DNA of 64,000 bases from QHXW01 sp035297145 (GTDB lineage Bacteria > Acidobacteriota > Terriglobia > Bryobacterales > Bryobacteraceae), in NCBI GenBank assembly GCA_035297145.1, contig DATGZN010000073.1:1-64000 (forward strand), in the 5' to 3' direction. Below, one piece after another: positions 9,401 to 17,197 of this stretch (its first letter is position 1; each line of letters begins with the position of its first letter). Made by a program: the position numbers and the translations under genes. Under the pieces are notes generated by a model. The model searched no databases and was not told the DNA's origin. It saw nothing but the letters and a program-made list of their open reading frames with translations.

Positions 9401-9907
9401 GGGATTACGCTGGTCTCTACGGGGCTTCCGTTCAGCGTAACCGCCAACAACGGCAATGGTCTTATTGCCGGCGCCGGTGTCGGAAACGGCACGGGCACCA
9501 ACGCCTATCCTGATGTGATCGGCGATCCGCATAGCGCCCTGCCAATCACCAACGCTGCCAACATCAAGGGCCCGCTGCTCTTCAATCCGGCGGCCTTTGC
9601 TGCTCCGACGGCACTTACGTTCGGCAACGCCGGACGCGACATCCTGTATATTCCAGGACGGTGGAACTTCGATACAGGGCTGTTCAAGAGCTTCTACGCA
9701 ACCGAAAACGCCAGTATTCAGTTCCGCGCGGAAGCGTTCAACCTGTTCAACCACACGCAATGGAGTGGTGTGAACAGCGGCATCAGTTGCTACGGCGGTT
9801 CTAACAACTCCGCGGGCGACACAAGCTGTCTGGACCAGAGCTTCCTCCACCCCAGCAGCGCGTTTAACCCGCGCATCCTGCAACTGGGGATGAAGTTCGT
9901 CTTCTGA
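6401..9907 (+). CDS. Oar-like TonB-dependent receptor with carboxypeptidase-regulatory domain
   Basis: This roughly 1168-residue outer-membrane protein starts with a signal peptide (MQRIFRWTFLALLILSASM, cut before QGTGTITG). A carboxypeptidase-regulatory/CNA-B-like domain follows at about residues 25-110 (GTVQDSTGAVIPNADVTLTN, then TNTNGDYLFAAVPPG). Next comes a plug domain (about 120-230, with VVLNGR-like and DGGDMMDNGSNGTI segments) and a long beta barrel ending in LQLGMKFVF, a C-terminal aromatic residue as in outer-membrane barrels. This architecture is that of the Oar-like receptors amplified in Acidobacteriota, presumed to import large substrates with TonB energy. Two starts are possible: ATG at 6389 behind GAGGAG, and ATG at 6401 with GGAGG five bases upstream; the second begins right at the signal peptide. 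A strong terminator follows. Confidence 0.9.
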   Translation: MQRIFRWTFLALLILSASMLYAQGTGTITGTVQDSTGAVIPNADVTLTNTATKTASHTTTNTNGDYLFAAVPPGTLDLRVASVGFTTFEAKNIVLRVSERARVDATLTVGDVKTAVTVEAAGITQVETESSDLSGVVTGKEMTQIVLNGRNYTQLIALTPGVVSRTNQEEGTVGVNGRIDNAVNGGRAVYNNWEVDGGDMMDNGSNGTINVYPSLDAIAEVKVMTSDYSAAYGRNGSATVEAVIKSGTSGLHGDAYEFVRNNDFNARNFFSPNVPSYKKNDYGYTLGGPVFIPKIYTKKDKTFFFWSEEWRKEVVPNTYNQQVPSTAQRQGIFNDVCPAAGSAVNKTGFPNCPVNPVTGAYYPNNTVPIDVNAQDIMPMIPAATSGSGAESFYNASVSTPTNWRQELVKIDQNFTDKDRFFFHFIHDSWNTITPTSLWSGDSFPTVGTNFIGPGVSWVAHQVDNITPTLLNEFTFSYTTDHIFLTPEGVWQRPSSMTMTGLFNNGFGGKLPGMSINNGSPYGGGFTADAAGWPWNNANPTYTYRDQIAKIWGAHNIYAGFYFAAAQKNENNGAETQGFLNFSNSSPISTGNAWADFLAGRIANFNQTNAQTKYYYRSKIFEPYVQDDWHVSKRLTVNLGVRMSGYGSYYEKYKNFYNFFPSLYNTANAPQIDVTGKITGVAGDLVPGVGNAYDGMAACGTNGTPNTCYKGHFWNWAPRVGFAYDPFGTGKWAIRGGYGVFYEHLNGNEAISGLEGNPPGILAPTLYNINGYTNIGGNGLVGTTGTTTYPDQMRWPYIQQWHFDVQHTLFENTIGTISYVGSKGTHLTWQRDLNQLFPVSQNPFQPGQALNKAAVCGTLSGVGTQGVSGVVNGQTVTGLTAQDLSVACGNSADPYRPYIGYNNINLVEPQANSIYNALQMTLRRSVGSSMFSVAYTYSHALDDSSDRYDGSFLDSYNMARSRASSQYDMRHLLTIGYDYQIPFLKNTKNLLGKTLGGWQVSGITLVSTGLPFSVTANNGNGLIAGAGVGNGTGTNAYPDVIGDPHSALPITNAANIKGPLLFNPAAFAAPTALTFGNAGRDILYIPGRWNFDTGLFKSFYATENASIQFRAEAFNLFNHTQWSGVNSGISCYGGSNNSAGDTSCLDQSFLHPSSAFNPRILQLGMKFVF

Positions 9908-9932
9908 CCTCGACCGTTTCTGACCACTACAC

Positions 9933-9968
9933 GGCGGGAGGCTCTTCGGAGCGCTCCCGCCTTTTTTT
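9933..9968 (+). terminator. Intrinsic terminator with cUUCGg tetraloop
   Basis: GGCGGGAG-GCTC, then loop TTCG, then GAGC-(g)-CTCCCGCC forms a 12-bp stem with one bulged G at 9953, closed by an exceptionally stable C(UUCG)G tetraloop and followed by seven Ts. It lies 25 bases after the receptor stop codon. The T run touches the ATG at 9969 of the next gene. Confidence 0.9.
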
Positions 9969-11144
9969 ATGGCTACACTGAAGCTGGTGAGAGCGAGCGC
10001 GATCGCGTTTCTGGCGGTGGCAGTCCTGCGACTTCCAGCCGCCGCGCAACCAGCCAGTGCGCAGCAGCTTTTCGAGCAGGGCCAGCAGGCGCTAAACCAC
10101 GGCGATCTTGCGGCCGCTGAGAAGGCTTTCCGGCGCGTGCTCGATGCGGAGCCGAACAACGTAGGCGCGCATGGCAATCTAGCGGTGGTCTACATGCGCC
10201 GCCGCGAGTGGAAGCCCGCGCTCGTCCAACTGCAGGCCGCAGAGCGGCTGGCACCCACGATGCCCGGCATTCGGCTGAATATCGGACTGGTCTACTACCG
10301 CCAATCCGACTATCCGCGCGCCATCCCGCCTTTCGCGTCTGTGCTGCGCGATCAGCCCGATTCCACGCAGGCGCGCTATCTCCTCGGCCTCTGTTACTTT
10401 TTCACGGAGCGTTACGAGGACGCGATCCAAATCCTTCAGCCCATGTGGACGCAGGAATCCCGGAATCTGAATTACCTCTACGTGCTATCCATGGCCGCGG
10501 GCAAAGCCGGGCGCAAGGGTCTGGATGATCAGGCCACGAATCAGCTCATGGAAGTGGGCAAGAATTCGGCCGAGCTGCATGTTTTTATCGGCAAGGCTCA
10601 TCTGACTCACTACATGTATGATCGGGCGCTGGCGGAATTCGAGCAGGCCGCGCAGATCGATCCGAAGCAGCCATTCGTGCACTACTTTCTTGGCACGGCA
10701 CACCAGCGGCGCAACGAGTTCGACTTAGCCAAGCAGGAATTTCTGAAAGATATCGCTCTCGAACCGGATGTGGCTTACAACTACGACCAACTCGGGGCGG
10801 TTTGCTACTCCCTCGACCAGATCCCCGAAGCGGAGCGTTATTTCAAAGAGGCTCTACGCCTGGACGCGGATCTCGTGACCTCCCAGTTCGGCCTCGCGAA
10901 AATTTATAAGGACCAGCGCAAGTACGCCGAGGCGCTCCAGGCTCTAGACGCTGTGGTGGGGATCGATGCGCGAAGCTCCAGCGTTCACTACCTGCGCGGC
11001 CAGGTCCTTTCTGAGATGGGCCGCCGCAGCGAAGCCAAACAGGCATTCGACGAGGCGCTGCGCCTTAAGCAGGCCACGCGCGATGAGCTCGAACGAAAAA
11101 TCAGCGGCCAACAGGTGGCTGACCCCCAACTGACTCGCGAGTAG
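9969..11144 (+). CDS. Secreted TPR-repeat protein
   Basis: The 391-residue product has an N-terminal signal peptide (KLVRASAIAFLAVAVLRLPAAA, cut near residue 26). About nine tetratricopeptide repeats follow, the clearest being LFEQGQQALNHGDLAAAEKAF, ALAEFEQAAQIDPKQPFVHY and AERYFKEALRLDADLVTS. TPR arrays are protein-protein interaction scaffolds; this one should lie in the periplasm. The ATG follows the T-tract of the preceding terminator with no room for a ribosome binding site. A GTG at 9987 also keeps a signal peptide, so the exact start is unsure, and expression may depend on read-through. Secreted TPR proteins next to Oar-like receptors and CRTAC1 proteins are usual in Acidobacteriota, but the joint function is not known. 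Confidence 0.85.
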   Translation: MATLKLVRASAIAFLAVAVLRLPAAAQPASAQQLFEQGQQALNHGDLAAAEKAFRRVLDAEPNNVGAHGNLAVVYMRRREWKPALVQLQAAERLAPTMPGIRLNIGLVYYRQSDYPRAIPPFASVLRDQPDSTQARYLLGLCYFFTERYEDAIQILQPMWTQESRNLNYLYVLSMAAGKAGRKGLDDQATNQLMEVGKNSAELHVFIGKAHLTHYMYDRALAEFEQAAQIDPKQPFVHYFLGTAHQRRNEFDLAKQEFLKDIALEPDVAYNYDQLGAVCYSLDQIPEAERYFKEALRLDADLVTSQFGLAKIYKDQRKYAEALQALDAVVGIDARSSSVHYLRGQVLSEMGRRSEAKQAFDEALRLKQATRDELERKISGQQVADPQLTRE

Positions 11145-11170
11145 GCAGCTTGTTTCGAATGGAACACACG

Positions 11171-11212
11171 CTGCCAGCGGCCTTTGGAGGGGGAGGGGTG
11201 GACCGCTGGCAG
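11171..11212 (+). other. 10-bp perfect inverted repeat with G-rich loop
   Basis: CTGCCAGCGG and CCGCTGGCAG are exact reverse complements separated by 22 bases that contain runs of G (GGAGGGGGAGGGG). It lies 26 bases after the TPR stop codon. There is no T tract after either arm, so it is not a classical terminator; it could be a Rho-independent remnant, an RNA-stabilising hairpin or a G-rich structure. The rest of the 11145-11476 gap shows no gene. Confidence 0.5.
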
Positions 11213-11476
11213 TAATGCGTTTCAGCTTCACAGGTGAACAGATTGAAATCATCATAACCAGACGCCAGTTTCCAGACGATACCGCCAGCAGGGTACTCGG
11301 CAGTCTTTTTCGCAGTAGACATCCGCGCGAGTGCACGCCGCTACTGCCTCGTTCTCCTCGAAATACCCCGATCCGGGTATATAAGGCTGGCCTTTGCTTT
11401 CTCTAAGATTGTGTTTAGTTTCCCCACGGTCACACAAACGTATGCTCGGCCCCAACCATCCCGGAGATCCTTATTG

Positions 11477-11977
11477 ATGTTCGATTTCAGGCGATTGGTT
11501 CATATGGGGAAACCGGAGCGACAGGCCGCTCGCGAGCGGGCAGTTGGGACGGCGCTTGCGGCGGAACCGGTCAAGCTGGTAGCCATCACCGAGAGATCGG
11601 ACGATTCTGCGGCCCTCCGGCAGATCGCCAGCGATTACCGATGGAGAATCTCGATTGTTGGCTCTTCCGATGCCGCTGTCGCTTCGTTGAACGAGCAACC
11701 CACTCCGCTGGTAATCTGCGATCGCGATCTGGCAAGTGAGGATTGGCGGGAGGTGCTGGCCAAGATCGCCGCCCTGCCCCAGGCGGTTTGCGTACTTCTG
11801 GCCTCGCGCGTGGTGGATGATTATCTCTGGCGCCAGGTGATCCGGAACCATGGCTACGACGTAGTCAGCAAGCCTTTCCAGCCCGAAGAGCTGCGCCGTG
11901 CTGTGACATTCGCCTGGTCCTGGCGCGGCTGGGCGCACCGTCATTATAGTGAGGTTCTGGGCAAACCCACGGCCTGA
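11477..11977 (+). CDS. Stand-alone response-regulator receiver protein
   Basis: The 166-residue protein has a receiver-like domain at about residues 35-155. PLVICDRDLASEDWREVL carries the likely phospho-acceptor Asp, CVLLASR the conserved Ser/Thr position, and DVVSKPFQPEELRRAV the conserved Lys-Pro. The usual acidic pair at the end of strand 1 is weak (VAITERSDD), so phosphorylation may be altered. There is no output domain. The start at 11477 has GGAG ten bases upstream; the frame is open 22 codons further but with nothing domain-like. It is 11 bases from the RraA-like gene and opens the long plus-strand run that leads into the efflux genes. Partner kinase is unknown; the NarL-type kinase 7 kb downstream is one candidate. 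Confidence 0.75.
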   Translation: MFDFRRLVHMGKPERQAARERAVGTALAAEPVKLVAITERSDDSAALRQIASDYRWRISIVGSSDAAVASLNEQPTPLVICDRDLASEDWREVLAKIAALPQAVCVLLASRVVDDYLWRQVIRNHGYDVVSKPFQPEELRRAVTFAWSWRGWAHRHYSEVLGKPTA

Positions 11978-11988
11978 CCCAATACCGC

Positions 11989-12747
11989 ATGATTCAAACA
12001 AAACCTTTATCTACAAATGACTTCGAGGGCATTCGCCGTCTGGACACATGTACGGTTTCGAACGTGATCGAGCGCTTTGATGTCCGGCCCAGGAATGAAG
12101 GTTTCGTCTATGATGACATCCAGTGCCGGTTTCCGCACTTCCCGCCGATGCTGGGCTATGCCGTCACCGCGCGCATACGCTCATCCACTCCCCCGGCCAC
12201 TTCGCCGCCAATTACACGTGGCTGTTACTACGACCGCATGGACTTCTGGCGGTACCTGGTAACGCTGCCGGAGCCACGGGTGATGGTTCTGCAGGACCTC
12301 GATCGCTTGCCAGGATTCGGAGCTTTCGTGGGAGAGATCCACGCGCAAATCGCGCTCAGCCTGAAGTGCGTGGGCTGCGTCACTAACGGCGCGGTGCGCG
12401 ACTTGCCGGCGGTGGAAGCGACTGGTTTTCACTTGTTTTCCCGCAGGGTCTCGGTTTCTCATGCGTACGCACACATCGTGGATTTTGGCGAGGCTGTGGA
12501 AATCGGGGGACTCAAGGTTCATCCCGGCGACCTGATTCACGGCGATTGCCACGGCGTGCTAGCGATCCCGCTTTCGATCGCCGCGAAGATTCCCCAAGCG
12601 GCCGCCACCTGCGTCGCGGAAGAACGCTCACTCATCGAGTTGTGCCAATCCCAGGCGCTGACGCTGGACACGCTGGGGGTGAAGATGAGGCAGACCAGTC
12701 AAATGTGTATCGACTTGGAAAAAGGTGACGGCAAAGACTGTGGTTAG
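11989..12747 (+). CDS. RraA / HMG-aldolase family protein
   Basis: The 252-residue protein resembles the RraA-like family, which includes 4-hydroxy-4-methyl-2-oxoglutarate/4-carboxy-4-hydroxy-2-oxoadipate aldolases and the RNase E inhibitor RraA. Recognisable pieces are LDTCTVSNVIERFDV near the N-terminus, GCVTNGAVRDLPAVEATGF (the G-x-x-R-D metal/substrate motif) and VHPGDLIHGDCHGVLAIP in the C-terminal third. Family members are usually 160-240 residues, so this one is full length. Most Acidobacteriota copies are probably metal-dependent aldolases or lyases rather than RNase regulators; the substrate cannot be told. It lies between the receiver protein and the efflux genes, perhaps co-transcribed with them. 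Confidence 0.8.
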   Translation: MIQTKPLSTNDFEGIRRLDTCTVSNVIERFDVRPRNEGFVYDDIQCRFPHFPPMLGYAVTARIRSSTPPATSPPITRGCYYDRMDFWRYLVTLPEPRVMVLQDLDRLPGFGAFVGEIHAQIALSLKCVGCVTNGAVRDLPAVEATGFHLFSRRVSVSHAYAHIVDFGEAVEIGGLKVHPGDLIHGDCHGVLAIPLSIAAKIPQAAATCVAEERSLIELCQSQALTLDTLGVKMRQTSQMCIDLEKGDGKDCG

Positions 12748-12757
12748 AATGCTTTGT

Positions 12758-14014
12758 ATGAATCGTTTTCGGAAACGAGAGACCGGGGGGCCGCTCACGA
12801 CGTACGCCTCGCTCTCATTTGTGGCGCTATTGGTGTATGGCCTGACGGCCTGCGGCAAACACGAAAACGTGCGCGCCGAAAGCCAGGCCGCCTCCAGTGT
12901 CGGGGTCACGAAAGTTATCCGCAAAACTCTGCGGCGCCAGTTGTCCATGTCATCGGAGCTGGTTCCGTTCCAGGAGATCGATGTGTACGCGAAGGAATCG
13001 GGCTACGTACACGATCTTCTGGTGGATTACGGCACGCGCGTGAAAAAAGGCCAATTGATGGCCGTTCTGGAAATTCCGGAATTGGAAGCCCAGATTCAAC
13101 AGGACGAGGCCGCCGTCAAGAACGCCACTGAGATGATCACTCATGCAGAACATGAGTTGAACCGGGTCGAGGCCGCTCACCAGCCCCTGCATACGGCGTT
13201 TGAGCGCCTCAACACTGTCGCGAAATCGAGACCAGGCCTGGTGGCCCAGCAGGAAGTGGATGACGCCCAGGGCCGGGACCTGGCGGCGGAAGCTCAGATC
13301 GAAGCTTCAAAGTCCACTCTGCAAGGCGCGCAGAGCCAACTGCAGGCGGCTCAAGCCAAGAAGGAACACGACAGCGTACTCTTTGCTTATGCCAGGATCA
13401 CCGCGCCATTCGAAGGCGTGGTGACGCAGCGTTTCGCGAATCAAGGGACGCTGATGCAGGCCGGCACCAGTTCCAGCACGCAGGTCATTCCCCTGGTCCG
13501 GTTGTCAGAAGATGACAAATTCCGTCTGGTAATCCCGGTGCCCGAGACTTACGTGAGGTACATCAAGATCGGCGAGCAAGTGAACGTGAATGTGACTTCG
13601 TTGAACCGCACCTTTCCCGGCAAGGTCACGCGTTTCTCCGTGGATGTGAAAGAGGATACGCGCACCATGCACACGGAAGTCGATGTGGAAAACCGCGACC
13701 GCGTTCTCGTGCCCGGCATGTATGCCGAGGCCACCTTGGTGCTGGAGGAAAAGGACAACGCGGTGGCGGTCCCGCTACAGGCGATTGAGCGCACGGGCGA
13801 AGCGACCAGCGTCGACGTGGTCACACCGGAAAACAAGGTCGACATGCGGACGGTAAAACTGGGGATAGAAACATCCACCGACGCCGAGGTGCTCGGCGGG
13901 CTCGCCGAGGGCGAGATGGTGGTGGTTGGGGATCGCAGTGGTCTGAAGCCCGGCCAACCGGTACGCCCGCAAGAAGTACAGGTGGTCAGTTACCAGGGCC
14001 AAAAGGAAGAATAG
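12758..14014 (+). CDS. RND efflux periplasmic adaptor (MFP/HlyD family), lipoprotein
   Basis: The 418-residue protein has a lipoprotein signal (hydrophobic LVYGL followed by TACG, Cys at about residue 33). The usual adaptor order follows: a barrel-sandwich half with VDYGTRVKKGQLMAVLEIPELE, a long coiled-coil hairpin (about residues 100-190, rich in Ala, Glu and Gln), the second lipoyl half with ITAPFEGVVTQRFANQGTL, a beta-barrel domain and a membrane-proximal domain ending near VVVGDRSGLKPGQPV. It should bridge the inner-membrane pump and TolC. Start choice is open: in-frame GTG 12725, ATG 12749 and ATG 12758 all exist and none has a clean ribosome binding site; 12758 begins right at the signal peptide. 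The RND pump starts 24 bases downstream. Confidence 0.88.
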   Translation: MNRFRKRETGGPLTTYASLSFVALLVYGLTACGKHENVRAESQAASSVGVTKVIRKTLRRQLSMSSELVPFQEIDVYAKESGYVHDLLVDYGTRVKKGQLMAVLEIPELEAQIQQDEAAVKNATEMITHAEHELNRVEAAHQPLHTAFERLNTVAKSRPGLVAQQEVDDAQGRDLAAEAQIEASKSTLQGAQSQLQAAQAKKEHDSVLFAYARITAPFEGVVTQRFANQGTLMQAGTSSSTQVIPLVRLSEDDKFRLVIPVPETYVRYIKIGEQVNVNVTSLNRTFPGKVTRFSVDVKEDTRTMHTEVDVENRDRVLVPGMYAEATLVLEEKDNAVAVPLQAIERTGEATSVDVVTPENKVDMRTVKLGIETSTDAEVLGGLAEGEMVVVGDRSGLKPGQPVRPQEVQVVSYQGQKEE

Positions 14015-14038
14015 CACCGCCGAGCGCGATTTCAATCC

Positions 14039-17000
14039 ATGCCACGTTTTTCGATTCGCAACCCCTATTTCATCATCGTGATCTGCCTGGCGTTGATGGT
14101 GATTGGCGTCAATAGCCTGCTGCGCATGCCGGTGGACCTGTTTCCCGCCATCAATATTCCGGAAGTGGTGGTCGCCACCTTCTACTCGGGCATGCCGCCC
14201 GAGGACATCGAGGTGGACATCACCAATCCGCTCGAGCGTTTCTTTACGCTGGCCAGCGGCGTAGAACATAGCGAGTCGCGATCGCTGCTGGGGGTCAGCA
14301 TCATCAAGGTGATGTTCCAGCCCGGAACCAGCGCCGACGCCGACGTGACTCAGCTTTCCAACCTCGCGCTGGCCGATTTGAAGCGCTTGCCGCCTGGGAC
14401 CTTGCCGCCCGTAGTTTTGAAATTCGACGCTTCCAGCCTCCCGGTGTGCCTGGTCACGGTCAAGGGAGAAGGCCTGAACGAAACCCAGCTTCACGATGAA
14501 GCGCAGTTCAATATCCGGAACCAGATCGGCGTGATCAAAGGCGCGGAGATCCCTCCGCCGTTCGGCGGGAAATACCGGCAGGCCATGGTTTATATCGATC
14601 CGTACAAGTTGCTCTCGCGACAAATGAGCGTCATGGACGTGGTGAACGCCGTGAACAACGGCAATGTCATCCTGCCCGCGGGCGACGTCAAGATCGGCCC
14701 CACCGACTACTACGTATACTCCAACAGCCTGGTGAAGCAAGTGGAGGAGTTGAACAATCTGCCGATCAAAACCGTCGGCACGAGTTGGGTCAGGATTTCG
14801 GATATCGGCGAGGCCAAAGACGCGGCTCAATTGCAGTACAACATCGTGCGCGTGGACGGCCAGAAGTCGGCCTACATCCCCATCATGAAGCAAGGCGGGG
14901 ACACCAACACCATCGAGGTGGTGAACGCCGTCCATGATCTGCTGGGCCACCTGCTGGACATTCCCAAGACGCTCAAAACCGACATCGTGTTCGACCAGTC
15001 GGTATTCGTCAAGGAAGCTATCAAGACCGTGCTCCATGAAGGCTTCATCGGGTTGGTTCTCACCAGCCTCATGATCCTGATCTTTCTCGGTAGCATGCGC
15101 GCCACGGTCGCGGTTCTGCTTTCCATTCCGCTCTCGGCCGTCGCTACTTTCGTGTGCCTGTACATGTTGGGCAGCACGGTCAACACGATGATTCTCGGAG
15201 GCCTGGCGCTGGCCTTTTCGCGCGTCATCGACAACTCCGTGATTTCACTCGAGAACATCTACCGGCACCTGGAAATGGGATCCTCCCCCGCGGTGGCGGC
15301 TGAGCAGGGCGGCGCCGAAGTGAACCTGGCCGTGCTCGCCGCCACTTTAGTGGATGTGGTCGACTTCTTCCCCGTGACTTTTCTTTACGGCGTCAGCAAG
15401 TTTCTGTTCTCCGCGCTCGCGCTCGCGTTCTGCCTATCGCTGATGGCTTCGTTTGTTGTGGCCATGACCGTAATTCCGCTGTTTTGCTCGAAGTATCTCA
15501 AGGGAGTGCATCACGAGATTCCGCGGCAGGATTCCGAGGAAGGCTCGGTCGGGCACGAAAAGCTATCGTGGGGCGGACATTTCAATGAGTGGTTCAATCG
15601 CAATTTCAACAAGCTGCTCGACCACTATGAGCGTTGGGTCCGCGCGGCGCTAAAGTTCCCCGCACTGACCGTGGTTGCGCTCATGGGCCTGTTCGTTGCC
15701 AGTTTCGCGATCTATCCGTTCCTCGGCCTGGCCTTTTTCCCTCAGACCGACGCCGGCCAGTTCACCATCAACATGAAAGCGCCGACTGGCACGCGCCTTG
15801 AAGCGACCGATCAGTATGTGGACAAGATCGAGCATCTCATCCGGAAGGATGTGGATGCGCGCGATTTCCGCATGATCGTTTCCAACATTGGCGTGGTGAA
15901 CGATTTCTCTTCGCTGTACACCACGAATGCCGGACAGTACACCGCCACCATTCAGACACAGCTCGCTGACGATCACAGAATCGATAGCCAGACGTACATG
16001 GACCGCGTGCGGAACGACATCGCCGCCCGGTTTCCGGACGTGCGCACGTTCTTTTCCAGCGGCTCCATGGTGGACGCCATTCTGAACAGCGGCATGCCAG
16101 CGCCCATCGACGTGCAGGTTTCGAGCCGCGACTTGCGGCAAGCGTATCGTATTGCGCAGGATCTCGCCGGCCGGTTCCGCGAGCTGGGTGGCGTGGGGAA
16201 TGTCTACATTCCGCAAGACATGAACTATCCCGCGCTGCGCATGAATGTGGACCGTGTACACGCTGGCGAGCTGGGTCTCAGCCAGAAGGACGTGGTCGAT
16301 AACGTGATCACGGCGCTCAACTCCAACATCATGATCGCGCCCAACTATTGGGTGGATTACAAGAGCGGGAACGACTACTTTCTCACGGTGCAGTACTACG
16401 AGCACGGCCGGCCGTCCGTCCACAACTTCGTCGATCTCCGCCAAATCCCGCTGCGCGCTCCCAATCTCACCCATCCCACGACGCTCGATTCCGTGGTCAA
16501 GCTGGAGAGCACACAGTCGCCCACCGAGGTGGATCATTACCAGATCCAGCGGGAGATCGACGTCTACGTCACGCCCACGGGAGAAGATCTGGGCAAAATT
16601 ACCGGCGCCATCCGGAAGATTGTGGCCGACGCGAAACTCCCGGGCAATGTGCGCATCGAACTGCGGGGCATGGTGAACGGCATGGAGGAATCCTTCACGA
16701 GTTTCGGCATCGGCTTCACGCTTTCCTTTATTCTTCTATTTCTCATTCTCATTGCGCAATTCAAGTCCTTTATTGATCCATTCCTCATCATGCTGGCCAT
16801 TCCCATGGGCTTCATCGGCGTGCTGATCATTCTGCCGCTGACTCACACCACGCTGAACGTCATGTCTTTGATGGGCGTGTTGATGCTGATCGGCATCGCC
16901 GACTCAAACAGCATCCTGATCGTGGATTTCGCGCATCGGCTGGAGCAACAAGGACTGCCCGTGATGGACGCGGCCGTTACCGCCTGCCGGGTCCGGCTGC

Positions 17001-17197
17001 GCCCGATTCTGATGACCTCGCTCGCCACCATCATCGGCATGATCCCCATGGCCATGAAGCTCGGCACAGGCGGCGAGCAGTACACGCCCATGGCGCGGGC
17101 CATCATCGGCGGCCTCACGTCATCAGTGCTTCTCACGGTATTCATCGTCCCGGCCGCTTACGTGCTGGTTTATGGAAGGAGGAGTCGCAATGCGTAA
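14039..17197 (+). CDS. RND multidrug-type efflux pump with atypical proton-relay residues
   Basis: The 1052-residue inner-membrane protein has the two-fold RND layout: TM1 (FIIVICLALMVIGV), a large periplasmic loop, TM2-6 (about 330-480), TM7 (about 540-560), a second periplasmic loop, and TM8-12 (about 865-1045). The pump should extrude compounds by proton antiport through the adaptor and TolC. In AcrB the relay is Asp407-Asp408 in TM4 and Lys940 in TM10. Here the TM4 motif reads SRVIDNSVISLEN (Asp398, Asn399) and the TM10 motif reads GIADSNSILIVDFA (Asp955, Ser956 where a Lys is expected). It is flanked by its adaptor and TolC partner; the TolC start is translationally close. The substrate is unknown; HAE-like rather than metal-type by overall pattern. 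Confidence 0.9.
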   Translation: MPRFSIRNPYFIIVICLALMVIGVNSLLRMPVDLFPAINIPEVVVATFYSGMPPEDIEVDITNPLERFFTLASGVEHSESRSLLGVSIIKVMFQPGTSADADVTQLSNLALADLKRLPPGTLPPVVLKFDASSLPVCLVTVKGEGLNETQLHDEAQFNIRNQIGVIKGAEIPPPFGGKYRQAMVYIDPYKLLSRQMSVMDVVNAVNNGNVILPAGDVKIGPTDYYVYSNSLVKQVEELNNLPIKTVGTSWVRISDIGEAKDAAQLQYNIVRVDGQKSAYIPIMKQGGDTNTIEVVNAVHDLLGHLLDIPKTLKTDIVFDQSVFVKEAIKTVLHEGFIGLVLTSLMILIFLGSMRATVAVLLSIPLSAVATFVCLYMLGSTVNTMILGGLALAFSRVIDNSVISLENIYRHLEMGSSPAVAAEQGGAEVNLAVLAATLVDVVDFFPVTFLYGVSKFLFSALALAFCLSLMASFVVAMTVIPLFCSKYLKGVHHEIPRQDSEEGSVGHEKLSWGGHFNEWFNRNFNKLLDHYERWVRAALKFPALTVVALMGLFVASFAIYPFLGLAFFPQTDAGQFTINMKAPTGTRLEATDQYVDKIEHLIRKDVDARDFRMIVSNIGVVNDFSSLYTTNAGQYTATIQTQLADDHRIDSQTYMDRVRNDIAARFPDVRTFFSSGSMVDAILNSGMPAPIDVQVSSRDLRQAYRIAQDLAGRFRELGGVGNVYIPQDMNYPALRMNVDRVHAGELGLSQKDVVDNVITALNSNIMIAPNYWVDYKSGNDYFLTVQYYEHGRPSVHNFVDLRQIPLRAPNLTHPTTLDSVVKLESTQSPTEVDHYQIQREIDVYVTPTGEDLGKITGAIRKIVADAKLPGNVRIELRGMVNGMEESFTSFGIGFTLSFILLFLILIAQFKSFIDPFLIMLAIPMGFIGVLIILPLTHTTLNVMSLMGVLMLIGIADSNSILIVDFAHRLEQQGLPVMDAAVTACRVRLRPILMTSLATIIGMIPMAMKLGTGGEQYTPMARAIIGGLTSSVLLTVFIVPAAYVLVYGRRSRNA

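Noticed and set aside
9149..10177. 342-codon minus-strand frame spanning the receptor end and the TPR gene start
   Set aside because: It crosses the intrinsic terminator and two real genes on the other strand; no domain.
13775..15037. 420-codon minus-strand frame across the adaptor and RND genes
   Set aside because: Antisense of two strongly supported genes, His/Asp/Val-rich shadow composition.
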